DNA from: Pirellulales bacterium
GTDB taxonomy: Bacteria > Planctomycetota > Planctomycetia > Pirellulales > Lacipirellulaceae
Reading direction: 5' to 3'
DNA: 64,000 nucleotides
Assembly: GCA_028279215.1 (NCBI GenBank)
Contig: JANQOF010000054.1
Coordinates: forward strand, 124,001-188,000
Made by a program: the position numbers and the translations under genes. Shown in pieces: positions 9,552-17,853 of this stretch. The notes beneath the pieces are model-generated. The model saw only the letters and a program-made list of their open reading frames with translations, made no database searches and was not told the origin of the DNA. Position 1 is the first letter of the stretch, and each line of letters begins with the position of its first letter.

Positions 9552-10511
9552 ATGAAATCGGAAGAACGTCACGACATCGAAACCAACGAGTTGGCCAAGT
9601 TGTTCGACAAGGGCCGCGACCAAGTTGGGCCGTATGTCTCGTACATCATTTATGGCTTGCTCGCCGTTGGGGCCATTTATGGCATTACACGGCTCACCAC
9701 GGGCAACATGCAAGCCAAGCAGTTGGAGGAGTGGAACACCTACATCATTGCCACGCTGCCCGGTAGATTCGATTCCGAACAGGTCAATTTGGCCGCCGGG
9801 GAATACTCCGGCACACTCGTTGGTGAGCTTGCCCAAATCGCCCGGGCTGATAGCCAGCTTACGGCCGGATGTAGAAACTTCTTCACCAACAAGAAACAGG
9901 CGATCAAGGAACTCAACGCGGCGCTCGACGAGTACAAGGAGCTCGCCACCTCGGCAAAAGACGAGAATCTCCGTGGCCGAGCCCAGCTGGGCGTTGGCAA
10001 AGCGCTAGAGGCGAAGGGCGAGATTACCGAAGCAATCGCCGCTTACGAAAAAGTTACCGGCGCATTTAGCGAAATGGCCGACCAGCGCGCCGAACAGCTC
10101 GGAGATATACAAGCGGCGACCTACGCCGACTGGCTTGCAAGTGCCGAGGGTGCGTCGCGCCCGACGAACTTCGACCGTAGGTCGCTCCCCGATTTCGCTG
10201 CCGATCGACTTGATTTGCCTGGCGACGACCCGGCGACCAGTGGCGTCGACGGAGGCGAGGACTTCCTGGAGATGTTGAAGCGATTCCAAGATGCGGCGCC
10301 AGACGTCAGCGACGGTCCCGATCGCTACGAGGAAGCTGATGCGGCCGCAGCTGAAATGGCCAACGAGGCCGCCGACGTAACGCCCACCGATGAATCGCTC
10401 GACGCGGTGGAAGTGGCCGACGATCCAGAGCTACAAATGGAAGAAGTGGCTGAAGAAGCGATCGATGGCAAGGTGGAGCAGCCAGCGAAAGACGCGACAG
10501 GTTCACCCTGA
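9552..10511 (+). CDS. Membrane-anchored TPR-like protein
   Basis: A 319-residue protein with a cytoplasmic N-terminus, one membrane helix at about residues 28-50 (SYIIYGLLAVGAIYGITRL), then alpha-helical repeats of tetratricopeptide type (RGRAQLGVGKALEAKGEITEAI, about residues 135-160). This layout resembles YfgM/TPR_21 proteins, which link to the outer-membrane assembly or Sec machinery in other bacteria. The last 80 residues are strongly acidic and low-complexity. It lies 26 bp ahead of the pseudouridine synthase and may be cotranscribed. The family assignment is an inference from architecture. Confidence 0.7.
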   Translation: MKSEERHDIETNELAKLFDKGRDQVGPYVSYIIYGLLAVGAIYGITRLTTGNMQAKQLEEWNTYIIATLPGRFDSEQVNLAAGEYSGTLVGELAQIARADSQLTAGCRNFFTNKKQAIKELNAALDEYKELATSAKDENLRGRAQLGVGKALEAKGEITEAIAAYEKVTGAFSEMADQRAEQLGDIQAATYADWLASAEGASRPTNFDRRSLPDFAADRLDLPGDDPATSGVDGGEDFLEMLKRFQDAAPDVSDGPDRYEEADAAAAEMANEAADVTPTDESLDAVEVADDPELQMEEVAEEAIDGKVEQPAKDATGSP

Positions 10512-10537
10512 ACGGCTAGGCCATCAAGTGGTTGAAC

Positions 10538-11545
10538 ATGGCGAACGCGTCGAGCGATCTTGAAGTCCCCAACTGGCCGCTCGAGATCACGGTTCCTGAA
10601 GAAGCCGCTTGCCTTCGGCTCGACGCGTATCTGACACAGACGCTCCATGGGTTCAGTCGGGCGAGCATCCAGCGGGCGATCGCCGCTGGGCAAGTCGAGG
10701 TCGAGGGTGAGCCGGCCAAGCCATCGCTCAAGGTCGAATCGGGTTGGGCGATTACCGTCCACGGTATCGAAACCGTTCGCCCGGGCCCCGAGCCCGAAGC
10801 GATTCCGCTCGACATTTTGTATGAAGACGATTGGTTGGTCGTTGTCAACAAACCCGCCGGGATGATCGTCCATCCGGCCAAAGGCCACTGGAGCGGGACA
10901 CTCGCTTCGGCCGTAGCCCATCGGTTCGGAGAGTTGAGCACCACCGGCGGATCTCAACGGCCAGGCATCGTGCATCGGCTTGATCGCGACACCTCGGGCG
11001 TCATCGTGGTGGCCCGACACGATCGAGCCCATGAAGCCCTGGCCGCGCAGTTTGCCGACCGCACGACCGAAAAGGAGTACTGGGCTATCGCCCGCGGTGT
11101 GCCCGACCGCGACGCCGATGTCGTCGACAAACCGATCGGCCCCCATCCAAGAATCCGCGAAGCGAAAGCGGTCCGGCCCGATATCCCCGACGCCAAACCC
11201 GCGCTCACCACCTTTGAAGTGCTTGAGCGATTCGACCGCTTCAGCCTCTTGAAGGTGCTTCCCAAGACAGGCCGCACGCACCAAATCCGCGTGCACCTGG
11301 CGAGTGTGGGACTGCCGATCCTGTGCGACAAGCTCTACGGTGGCTCGGACCGAATTGCGGAAGCCGAATTGAAGGGCGCCCCTGCTGGCTCGCCCGGAAG
11401 TACCGACGACCCAATACTCGTTCGCCAAGCCCTCCACGCGCGACGGCTCACGATAGCTCACCCCAGATCAGGTGAACGAGTTACGTTCGAAGCCCCGTTG
11501 CCGGAGGACATGAGCGCGGTGCTTGAGTGTCTACGCGACGAGTAG
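10538..11545 (+). CDS. RluA-family 23S rRNA/tRNA pseudouridine synthase
   Basis: A 335-residue protein with an S4 RNA-binding domain at about residues 18-75 (CLRLDAYLTQTL) and an RluA catalytic domain. It carries the signature HRLDRDTSG near residues 147-155, whose second Asp is the nucleophile. The conserved PKTGRTHQIRVHL lies near 245. The family converts uridine to pseudouridine in structured RNA; RluD modifies helix 69 of 23S rRNA and is the closest match by architecture. The ATG at 10538 is chosen over an in-frame TTG six bases earlier. It is probably in an operon with the preceding membrane protein. Confidence 0.93.
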   Translation: MANASSDLEVPNWPLEITVPEEAACLRLDAYLTQTLHGFSRASIQRAIAAGQVEVEGEPAKPSLKVESGWAITVHGIETVRPGPEPEAIPLDILYEDDWLVVVNKPAGMIVHPAKGHWSGTLASAVAHRFGELSTTGGSQRPGIVHRLDRDTSGVIVVARHDRAHEALAAQFADRTTEKEYWAIARGVPDRDADVVDKPIGPHPRIREAKAVRPDIPDAKPALTTFEVLERFDRFSLLKVLPKTGRTHQIRVHLASVGLPILCDKLYGGSDRIAEAELKGAPAGSPGSTDDPILVRQALHARRLTIAHPRSGERVTFEAPLPEDMSAVLECLRDE

Positions 11546-11553
11546 TTGGATTC

Positions 11554-12005
11554 TCACGCAGAGACGCAGAGGACAAATAGGGCGGGATACCTTACCCTAC
11601 CGCTCCGTTCTAAGATGCAGGTTGTCTTCGGGATCGTAGACCTCTATTGAGTATCCAATTCGATTCTCAGCACACGCTGCCGTTAGTTGTTGAACCTGCG
11701 ACAGCATCTCTTCCAAAGTACCAGCATCTGCTTCAATCCTATGCTCTGACTTTGAATACTCACGAAACATGACGTGTTCGAATTCCTCAATATGGACATG
11801 ACGGGTGTCACCTTCTGATGGTGTAAAACCCATTTGCCTTACCAGTTCTCGCAACTGAGAAATCGAGCCGCTGAACTTCAGAAATCCAAAAGCTATGGAT
11901 GGGGCGTTGTCCATACCTAATTGCTCGTCGTTGAGATTTGCGTAAATCACTGCGTGATAGACCGCCTAATTCCTCGCTACACCTTTCCTCCGCGCCTCCG
12001 CGTGA
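11554..12005. repeat. Inverted repeat pair flanking a small gene
   Basis: TCACGCAGAGACGCAGAGGA at 11554-11573 recurs inverted at 11986-12005 with 17 of 20 matches. The two arms lie just outside the small gene 11597-11950. The words resemble the dispersed CACAGAGGCACAGAGG family also seen at 17665-17837. It could be a palindromic element whose halves were separated by an inserted gene, or two independent copies. Confidence 0.55.
11597..11950 (-). CDS. Hypothetical protein, 117 residues
   Basis: A short protein with a GTG start, a length of 117 residues and no signal peptide or membrane segment. It alternates short strands and helices and contains two His/Glu clusters (DTRHVHIEEFEHVMF). I recognise no family. 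The region is visibly lower in GC than its neighbours and is enclosed by a 20-bp inverted repeat, which suggests acquisition as a small cassette. It converges on the pseudouridine synthase. Confidence 0.55.
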   Translation of the reverse strand: MIYANLNDEQLGMDNAPSIAFGFLKFSGSISQLRELVRQMGFTPSEGDTRHVHIEEFEHVMFREYSKSEHRIEADAGTLEEMLSQVQQLTAACAENRIGYSIEVYDPEDNLHLRTER

Positions 12006-12015
12006 CACCCCATCC

Positions 12016-12750
12016 CTACACCAGCCCCATCAAATCCGTCACCCCCACCGCCCGCGGGCTGGCCAATCGTTCGCCGCGTCCGAAGCCGGCGGCCTCGCCG
12101 AAGTAGTGCGACATGGCTTCGAGCCGCTCGAACAAGTGCTGCTTCTCGGGTGGGAACTGCGTTCGGTAAGCGCGAATCGATGCCATCTTCTTTTCGTAGG
12201 TCGAAGTGATGTCGACTACAAAGCTGTTGCCGTGCGGTGGTGGTTCGAGCGAGTGGAAGTTGAGTGAGTAGTAGATGAGGCCCGCGATCTTGTGGGGCGG
12301 CAGGTGTTCGAACTCGTGGTCCCACTTGGTGAGCCGCGAGTAAAACACGGCGGCTTCGGTAATCTGCACCGCCTGCCAATGATCGGGCGAAGCCATAGGC
12401 GTGCGATCGCCCAGGGCGAGCACCAGTTTGGGCCGCCAACGGCGAAACTCGTTGGCGAGCGCCACGCGAGTCTTGAAATCGTCGAACAGGCGGCGGTTGG
12501 GCAATTCGAGCGTGGTCCGATGGTGCACACCCAGAATCTCCGCCGCCTCCGTCGCCTCGGCCAGGCGCACGTCGGGCCCCGGCGAGGCTGGCGTCGGCTC
12601 GCCGTCGGTCAGATCGACAATCCCCACCCGATGACCCTGCTCCACAAGCTTGGCCACCGTGCCGCCGCAACCGATTTCGACGTCGTCAGGATGGGCGCCC
12701 ACGGCAATCACGTCGAGTGGCTCGATCGAAAGGTCCGATTCGTCGTTCAT
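12016..12750 (-). CDS. PIG-L family deacetylase (BshB1-like)
   Basis: A 244-residue zinc-dependent N-acetylglucosamine deacetylase family protein. The metal motif AHPDDVE lies at residues 19-25, followed by GCGGT and [10 protein letters not shown]. The [10 protein letters not shown] segment supplies the second metal site (PDHxxV), and the conserved HSLEPP region follows. In other bacteria this family makes bacillithiol (BshB1), mycothiol or lipid sugars; the BshB1-like segments point to small-thiol synthesis, but no bshA or bshC is in the window. The ATG at 12750 has a GGCAGAG site upstream; an alternative ATG lies at 12780. Confidence 0.88.
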   Translation of the reverse strand: MNDESDLSIEPLDVIAVGAHPDDVEIGCGGTVAKLVEQGHRVGIVDLTDGEPTPASPGPDVRLAEATEAAEILGVHHRTTLELPNRRLFDDFKTRVALANEFRRWRPKLVLALGDRTPMASPDHWQAVQITEAAVFYSRLTKWDHEFEHLPPHKIAGLIYYSLNFHSLEPPPHGNSFVVDITSTYEKKMASIRAYRTQFPPEKQHLFERLEAMSHYFGEAAGFGRGERLASPRAVGVTDLMGLV

Positions 12751-13036
12751 AGATCTCTGCCGTTGTTCTTGAATCGGCATCCGACAAGCGGGCCGCAGTG
12801 GTCGTGAACGTCGTTCTACACGCTCTGGGTGTGCAATCCCGCGCTTGACAGACCGCCGTACTGCCCACGAAAATCGCCGTTTTCCCTAAATAGCACGGTA
12901 ACTAGCGGCCCGTCATTATTCAATTGCAGTCCACCTTTGGGTGAGCCGAACCCGCAGCGCCAGGTTGAATGCCTGCTCTTCGCCAAGCCTAGGCTTGCAC
13001 CCGCGGCTCACCGACACTCACCCCCCAGCGACTACC

Positions 13037-13321
13037 ATGCCTACTTTGACCGATTTGCCAACCGCCCCCTTGGACGAACCGACGGTGGCTCCTGTGTGTC
13101 TTCCACCTTATGCGTATGAAAAGGCATCAGACCCGTTCGACGACTTCGACGACGATGACTTCGACGACGATTTCGACGACGACTTCGAAGAGGAGTGGGA
13201 CGACGAAACGATCGAAGACGAATTCGCCGACGAGTTCGAACCCGACGAACCCGCCGAAGTTGACGGCGACGAAGATGAAGGCGGCGACACGTTTAATGAC
13301 GACGAGGACTTTGATGATTAA
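13037..13321 (+). CDS. Small highly acidic Asp/Glu-rich protein
   Basis: A 94-residue protein. After a plain N-terminus (MPTLTDLPTAPLDEP) about two thirds of the residues from 35 onward are Asp or Glu, with tandem DDDFDDDF-like units and regularly spaced Phe or Trp. Such composition suggests a disordered, strongly charged protein that might bind basic proteins or divalent ions, but nothing shows a function. It directly precedes ileS on the same strand, separated by an inverted-repeat element. The 5' region 12751-13036 has no other gene. Confidence 0.6.
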   Translation: MPTLTDLPTAPLDEPTVAPVCLPPYAYEKASDPFDDFDDDDFDDDFDDDFEEEWDDETIEDEFADEFEPDEPAEVDGDEDEGGDTFNDDEDFDD

Positions 13322-13421
13322 GAGGGGCCAGAGGTCGGGATTCAGGGGCCAGGGAATCGCGACCATTGCCAATTGGATCGCCTGCTTCCCTGACCCCCGA
13401 CCTCTGACTCCTGACCCCTCT
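13321..13421. repeat. Imperfect inverted repeat abutting the ileS start
   Basis: Left arm 13321-13356 and right arm 13386-13421 share words such as AGAGGGG, CAGAGGTC and TCAGGG in inverted order, with a roughly 30-bp centre. The left arm starts at the stop codon of the acidic gene and the right arm ends one base before the ileS ATG, so the element forms the whole spacer. It would fold into a long imperfect hairpin in the ileS leader. Confidence 0.6.
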
Positions 13422-13422
13422 T

Positions 13423-16400
13423 ATGTTCAAACCTGTCGAAGGCTCCGTTAGCTTTCCCAAGCTCGAAGAAGACGTCGGCGCGTTCTGGAAGCAGAACGAC
13501 ATCTACGAAAAGTCGCTCCAGCAGCGCGAAGGGGCTGAGCCGTTCGTGTTCTACGAAGGCCCGCCCACCGCCAACGGCATGCCTCACCCTGGGCATTGCT
13601 TGACGCGGGCGATCAAAGACTTGTTCCCGCGCTACAAAACCATGCGGGGTTACCGCTGCGAGCGGAAAGCCGGATGGGACACGCACGGGCTGCCGGTGGA
13701 AGTCGAAGTCTGTAAAGAACTTGGCATCCACAGCAAAGAGGAGATCGAAGCGTACGGCGTCGAGCCGTTCATCCAAAAGTGCCAGGCAAGCGTCTGGCGG
13801 TACATGCAAGAGTGGGAACGCCTAACCGAGCGACTTGGCTTTTGGGTCGACCTGCGGGAGGCTTACGTCACCTACCATCAAAGCTACGTCGAAAGCGTTT
13901 GGTGGAGTTTGAAGAATCTGTTCGACCGCGGGCTGTTGTACCAAGGCCATAAGATCGTCTGGTGGTGGGCGCAAGGCGGCACAGCGCTCAGCGCGGGCGA
14001 AGTAGGGCAGGGATACCGCGAGGTGGCGGACCCGAGTGTGTATGTCCGTTTTCAGTTGCTTGACGAGAATGCCAGCGAAGAATCTGACGAGAGTTTAGTC
14101 GTATGGACAACAACGCCTTGGACTCTTCCCAGTAACCATTTTGTGGCTGTCAACCCAAACCTCGAATACGCCGTACTTGGCACTGAAGTGGATGGCAAAG
14201 CGCATCGTTTGATCGTTGCAGCAGACCTCGTTGAAGCACTTCGCGAGAAAACGAAGCACGAACTACCTGAAGTTGATAAACGGCGAGAAGGTGCGTCGTT
14301 GATCGGGCACATGTATCGTCCGCCGTTCTCTTGCTACTACTCAAGCAAATCAAGAGACAAAGGCAAACGGCGTGATGGCTTGGAAGACGTCTTGGCGTGG
14401 CGTGTCGTAGGTGCTGAGTTTGTTACGACTGAGAGCGGAACGGGAGTCGTTCACCAAGCGCCAGCCTTCGGCGAAGTCGACTACGACGTTCTCGTTGCGG
14501 AGCGCGAACGATTTGTCGAGAACGAAGGCCCCCAACTCATCAACTGCGTTGGCCCCGACGGCAAATTCAATGACGAAGCCCCCGAGTTTGTCCAAGGCCG
14601 CTGGGTCAAAGATTGCGACAAAGACATCATCCGAAGTCTCAAAGAGCGTGGGCTGTTGTTTCACCAAGAGCAGTACTTGCACGATTATCCGTTCTGTTGG
14701 CGGGCAGAAGAGGATCCGCTGATTCAGTACCCGCGGGAAAGTTGGTTTATCAAGACCACCGCGTTCAGGGACGCGATGCTCGAGAACAACCAGGCGATCA
14801 ACTGGCTGCCAGAGCACATCAAGGACGGGCGGATGGGCAAGTTCCTCGAGTCGAACGTCGACTGGGCGCTAAGCCGTGAGCGCTATTGGGGCACGCCGCT
14901 GCCAATTTGGGAATGCAGCGAAACCGGCAAGCAAGAAGCGCTCGGCGGCTACAATGAGTTGCTCGCCAAGCCAGGCGTCGCTGGTACCGAAGTGTGGGAC
15001 GCCGCCAAGAAGGCGAACCCCGAACTGCCCGACGACCTCCGCGTGCACAAGCCGTACATCGACGAAGTCACCTACGACTCACCGTTTACGGAGGGCGCGC
15101 GGATGAAGCGCGTCACTGAGGTGATCGACTGCTGGTACGACTCGGGCGCAATGCCGTTTGCGCAGTGGGGATATCGGGGAGAGGGAGAAGATAGTTCCTC
15201 TCCCTCTCAGGGGGAGAGGTTAGGTGAGGGGGAGAAAGATCGAACGCGCTTTCACTCCCAGTTTCCCGCAGATTTCATTTCCGAGGCGCTTGATCAAACG
15301 CGCGGGTGGTTCTACAGCCAACTGGCCATCAGCACGATGTTGTTCGGCAAGCGACCAGCTTCGGAAGTCCCCAGCCCCGAGCCCCAAGCTCCGGCGGCGC
15401 AGCCGCCCCACCCGTTCAAGAACTGCATCGTCCTTGGTCTGATGCTCTCGGAGTGGTTTGAGGACAAGAAGGATCCAAAGAAGCTCTACCTGACCGAAGA
15501 CGAAGCGAAGAAGGCGTGCGGACCCAAGGGCTTTAGGCAAGTCGTCGGTAAGATGTCGAAGTCGAAGAGGAACTATCAGGAACCGACCGAGATATTCAAT
15601 CGCTACGGTGCCGACGCGCTGCGTTGGTACCTGTTCGCCAATCAGCCGCCTTGGACGTCGATTCGATACAGCGAACAGGCAATCAAAGACAGCATTCCCG
15701 AGTTTCTGCTTCGGCTGTGGAACTGCTACAGCTTCATGGTGATCTACGCGAACATCGATGAGTGGGATCCGGCGGTCGAAGTGGCCGAGGAGTTTACCAT
15801 TGCCCCAGGCGATACGCTCGAACAGCATTTTGTGCAGGCGAAGAGCTACCGCCCGATATTTGACCGCGATCAGATCGACCGTTGGATCATCAGCGACCTG
15901 CACCGCACGATAGCCTTGGTGAACGAGCGGATGGATGCGTACGACAACTTTGGGGCCTGCACGGCGATTAACGAGTTCGTCGACGCGCTCTCGAATTGGT
16001 ACGTCCGCCGTAGTCGCGACCGGTTTTGGGCGAAGGAAAAGCGCGCGGTCGATAAGCTCGACGCCTATTGGACGTTGTACGAGTGCCTACTGACGACCAC
16101 CAAGATGATCGCCCCGTTTGTGCCCTTCTTGGCCGAAGGCATGTGGCAAAATCTGGCCGGTGTTTTCTCCGGAGCGCTCGAATCGGTGCACTTGTGCGAC
16201 TACCCAGTTGCCAAGACGGCGCTGATCGACGAGAAGCTCTCGGAGCGGATGGCCGTGGTGCGGTTGATCTCCTCGCTCGGCCGACGCGCCAGAGAGTTGG
16301 AAAACCTCAAAGTCCGCCAACCACTTTCCAAAGTCACCGTCATCCTGGCCGACAATCAGCATCAGGAATGGCTAGTCGAAAACGCAACTGCCATCGCCGA

Positions 16401-16998
16401 CGAACTAAACGTCAAGGCCGTAGAATACTCCGACGACCCTGAGAAGTACGTTACCCATGAGGTGCTTCCCAACTACCGGCTCCTCGGCAAGAAATTCGGC
16501 AAGCTGATTCCCAAGGTCAAAGCGGCCCTAAACAAAGAGTCGGCCACCGAGCTGCTCGAGAACATCCGCAACAAAGGCAGAGTCAACATCAGCGTCGATG
16601 GCGCAGAACTAGAACTGCTGCCTGACGAGATACAAGTTCGCATCGCTGCTAGAGAAGGCTATGCTGCAGCCAACGACAAGGGAGTTGTGGTGGTGCTGGC
16701 CACTGAACTGACGCCAGAGCTCGAAGCCGAGGGCATCGCCCGCGACTTGGTTCGCGTGATTCAGGATACCCGCAAAGACAAAGGTTGCGAGTTCACCGAT
16801 CGCATCGAAGTGGGTATCGTTACTGACGATGCGAATATCAAAGCAGCTGTCGAGCAGTTTGCTGAGTATATCGCCGGTGAAACGTTGGCTGATAGTGTGA
16901 CGCTTGGCGAAATCGACGGTGTTGAGCCGATTGAGGTCAAACTCGGCGACGTCACGATCAAACTCTACGTTCACGTGAAGTCATCGAAGGAACACTAA
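13423..16998 (+). CDS. ileS: Isoleucyl-tRNA synthetase
   Basis: A 1191-residue class I aminoacyl-tRNA synthetase charging tRNA-Ile. The HIGH-type motif appears as PMPHPGH-like NGMPHPGH near residues 51-58, the CP1 editing domain includes [13 protein letters not shown], and KMSKS lies at about 710-714 followed by the anticodon-binding domain. It is longer than E. coli IleS (938) and nearer the long eukaryote-like type. Two unusual low-complexity insertions occur: residues about 586-610, encoded by a palindromic repeat, and residues about 645-663, Pro/Ala-rich. Both sit beside conserved catalytic segments ([35 protein letters not shown]). The stop codon is inside a perfect hairpin. Confidence 0.97.
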   Translation: MFKPVEGSVSFPKLEEDVGAFWKQNDIYEKSLQQREGAEPFVFYEGPPTANGMPHPGHCLTRAIKDLFPRYKTMRGYRCERKAGWDTHGLPVEVEVCKELGIHSKEEIEAYGVEPFIQKCQASVWRYMQEWERLTERLGFWVDLREAYVTYHQSYVESVWWSLKNLFDRGLLYQGHKIVWWWAQGGTALSAGEVGQGYREVADPSVYVRFQLLDENASEESDESLVVWTTTPWTLPSNHFVAVNPNLEYAVLGTEVDGKAHRLIVAADLVEALREKTKHELPEVDKRREGASLIGHMYRPPFSCYYSSKSRDKGKRRDGLEDVLAWRVVGAEFVTTESGTGVVHQAPAFGEVDYDVLVAERERFVENEGPQLINCVGPDGKFNDEAPEFVQGRWVKDCDKDIIRSLKERGLLFHQEQYLHDYPFCWRAEEDPLIQYPRESWFIKTTAFRDAMLENNQAINWLPEHIKDGRMGKFLESNVDWALSRERYWGTPLPIWECSETGKQEALGGYNELLAKPGVAGTEVWDAAKKANPELPDDLRVHKPYIDEVTYDSPFTEGARMKRVTEVIDCWYDSGAMPFAQWGYRGEGEDSSSPSQGERLGEGEKDRTRFHSQFPADFISEALDQTRGWFYSQLAISTMLFGKRPASEVPSPEPQAPAAQPPHPFKNCIVLGLMLSEWFEDKKDPKKLYLTEDEAKKACGPKGFRQVVGKMSKSKRNYQEPTEIFNRYGADALRWYLFANQPPWTSIRYSEQAIKDSIPEFLLRLWNCYSFMVIYANIDEWDPAVEVAEEFTIAPGDTLEQHFVQAKSYRPIFDRDQIDRWIISDLHRTIALVNERMDAYDNFGACTAINEFVDALSNWYVRRSRDRFWAKEKRAVDKLDAYWTLYECLLTTTKMIAPFVPFLAEGMWQNLAGVFSGALESVHLCDYPVAKTALIDEKLSERMAVVRLISSLGRRARELENLKVRQPLSKVTVILADNQHQEWLVENATAIADELNVKAVEYSDDPEKYVTHEVLPNYRLLGKKFGKLIPKVKAALNKESATELLENIRNKGRVNISVDGAELELLPDEIQVRIAAREGYAAANDKGVVVVLATELTPELEAEGIARDLVRVIQDTRKDKGCEFTDRIEVGIVTDDANIKAAVEQFAEYIAGETLADSVTLGEIDGVEPIEVKLGDVTIKLYVHVKSSKEH
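15195..15237. repeat. Palindromic repeat inserted in frame within ileS
   Basis: CCTCTCCC at 15198-15205 and GGGGAGAGG at 15211-15219 form a hairpin, followed by TTAGGTGAGGGGG. The same pattern, including the trailing GG-TG-GGGG part, occurs between genes at 31945-31983. Within ileS it is translated as a Ser/Gly/Glu-rich loop and leaves the frame intact. Confidence 0.65.
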
Positions 16999-17034
16999 TC
17001 CTCGCTAATCTTGATCAGCGAGGATTAGTGTTCC
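16989..17034. terminator. Perfect 18-bp hairpin across the ileS stop codon
   Basis: Left arm 16989-17006 (starts GGAACACTAATCCTCGCT) and right arm 17017-17034 are exact inverse complements with a 10-base centre. The ileS TAA lies in the left arm, and the purN ATG follows 11 bases after the right arm. No U-run follows, so it may act as an mRNA 3'-end stabiliser or attenuator rather than a classical terminator. Confidence 0.6.
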
Positions 17035-17045
17035 AAAGAATCATC

Positions 17046-17666
17046 ATGAAAATCGCCGTCCTCATCTCCGGCTCGGGTCGGACCTTGAAGAACTTCATCG
17101 ACCTCGCGGCCGAGGGTTCGCTCGCGATCGAGATTGAGCTGGTGGTTTCAAGCAATCCGCAGGCGGGTGGTTTGGAGTTCGCCAAGCAGGCCGGGATCGC
17201 GTCGGTGGTGCTGGAGCGTAGCGAATACGAGGGCCATCAGGCCTATGGGAAAGCTATTTTCGATAAGTGTCGCGAGGCGGGCGTCGATATGGTCGTCATG
17301 GCGGGTTTCTTAAAACTTGCCCCAGTGCCCGACGACTTCGACGGGCGTGTGGTGAACATTCACCCGTCGCTCATTCCGTCGTTCTGCGGCCAAGGCATGT
17401 ACGGCAACCGCGTCCACCAAGCCGTGCTCGACTACGGCGCAAAGGTCACCGGCCTCACGGTTCACTTCGTCGACAACGAATACGACGCCGGCCCCATCAT
17501 TTGGCAACAACCGGTCCCAGTATTCGAAGACGACACAGCCGACACGCTGGCTGCCCGCGTATTCGAGGCCGAGAAAGAGGCCTACCCGCACGTACTCGGT
17601 TTACTCGCCGCCGGACGGGTGCACCTGGACGGGCGACGGGTGACAATTGGGAAGAAGAGGGGTTAA
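17046..17666 (+). CDS. purN: Phosphoribosylglycinamide formyltransferase
   Basis: A 206-residue enzyme transferring formyl from 10-formyl-THF to GAR in step three of purine synthesis. The N-terminal ISGSGRTLKNFID binds the phosphate. The catalytic region has NIHPSLIPSFCG (His near residue 106) and the downstream active-site VHFVDNEYDAGPII, whose Asp is the general acid/base residue. The usual GxGMYG appears as GQGMYGNRVH. Length matches the family. The ATG at 17046 is chosen because MKIAVLISGSG is the canonical start; six in-frame codons upstream overlap the hairpin. It follows ileS by 47 bp, so readthrough is possible. Confidence 0.95.
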   Translation: MKIAVLISGSGRTLKNFIDLAAEGSLAIEIELVVSSNPQAGGLEFAKQAGIASVVLERSEYEGHQAYGKAIFDKCREAGVDMVVMAGFLKLAPVPDDFDGRVVNIHPSLIPSFCGQGMYGNRVHQAVLDYGAKVTGLTVHFVDNEYDAGPIIWQQPVPVFEDDTADTLAARVFEAEKEAYPHVLGLLAAGRVHLDGRRVTIGKKRG

Positions 17667-17837
17667 CCACAGAGGCACGGAGGTCTTGGCCACGGATTAA
17701 CACAGATACGCACGGATCAGAATTGTAAGCATCACTTGAGAATTTCAGCGACAAGCGTATCACACGCATCATCTGTGCCTATCCGTGTTCATCCGTGGCT
17801 AAACAACTCTTCCGAGTCCTCTGTGCCCTCCGTGGTT
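17665..17837. repeat. Nested palindromic intergenic element
   Basis: Outer arms AACCACAGAGGCACGGAGG (17665-17683) and its inverse ending 17837, inner arms around CCACGGATTAACACAGAT (17690-17707) and its inverse near 17771-17798. The words belong to a repeat type common in environmental bacterial genomes. It fills the space between the convergent purN and HD-domain genes and its first bases include the purN stop codon. Confidence 0.65.
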
Positions 17838-17853
17838 CATCCAAATGGTTAAC

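Noticed and set aside
13110-13451. Thr/Lys-rich frame over the acidic gene
   Set aside because: Frame-shifted reading of GAC/GAT repeats; crosses the ileS leader and start.
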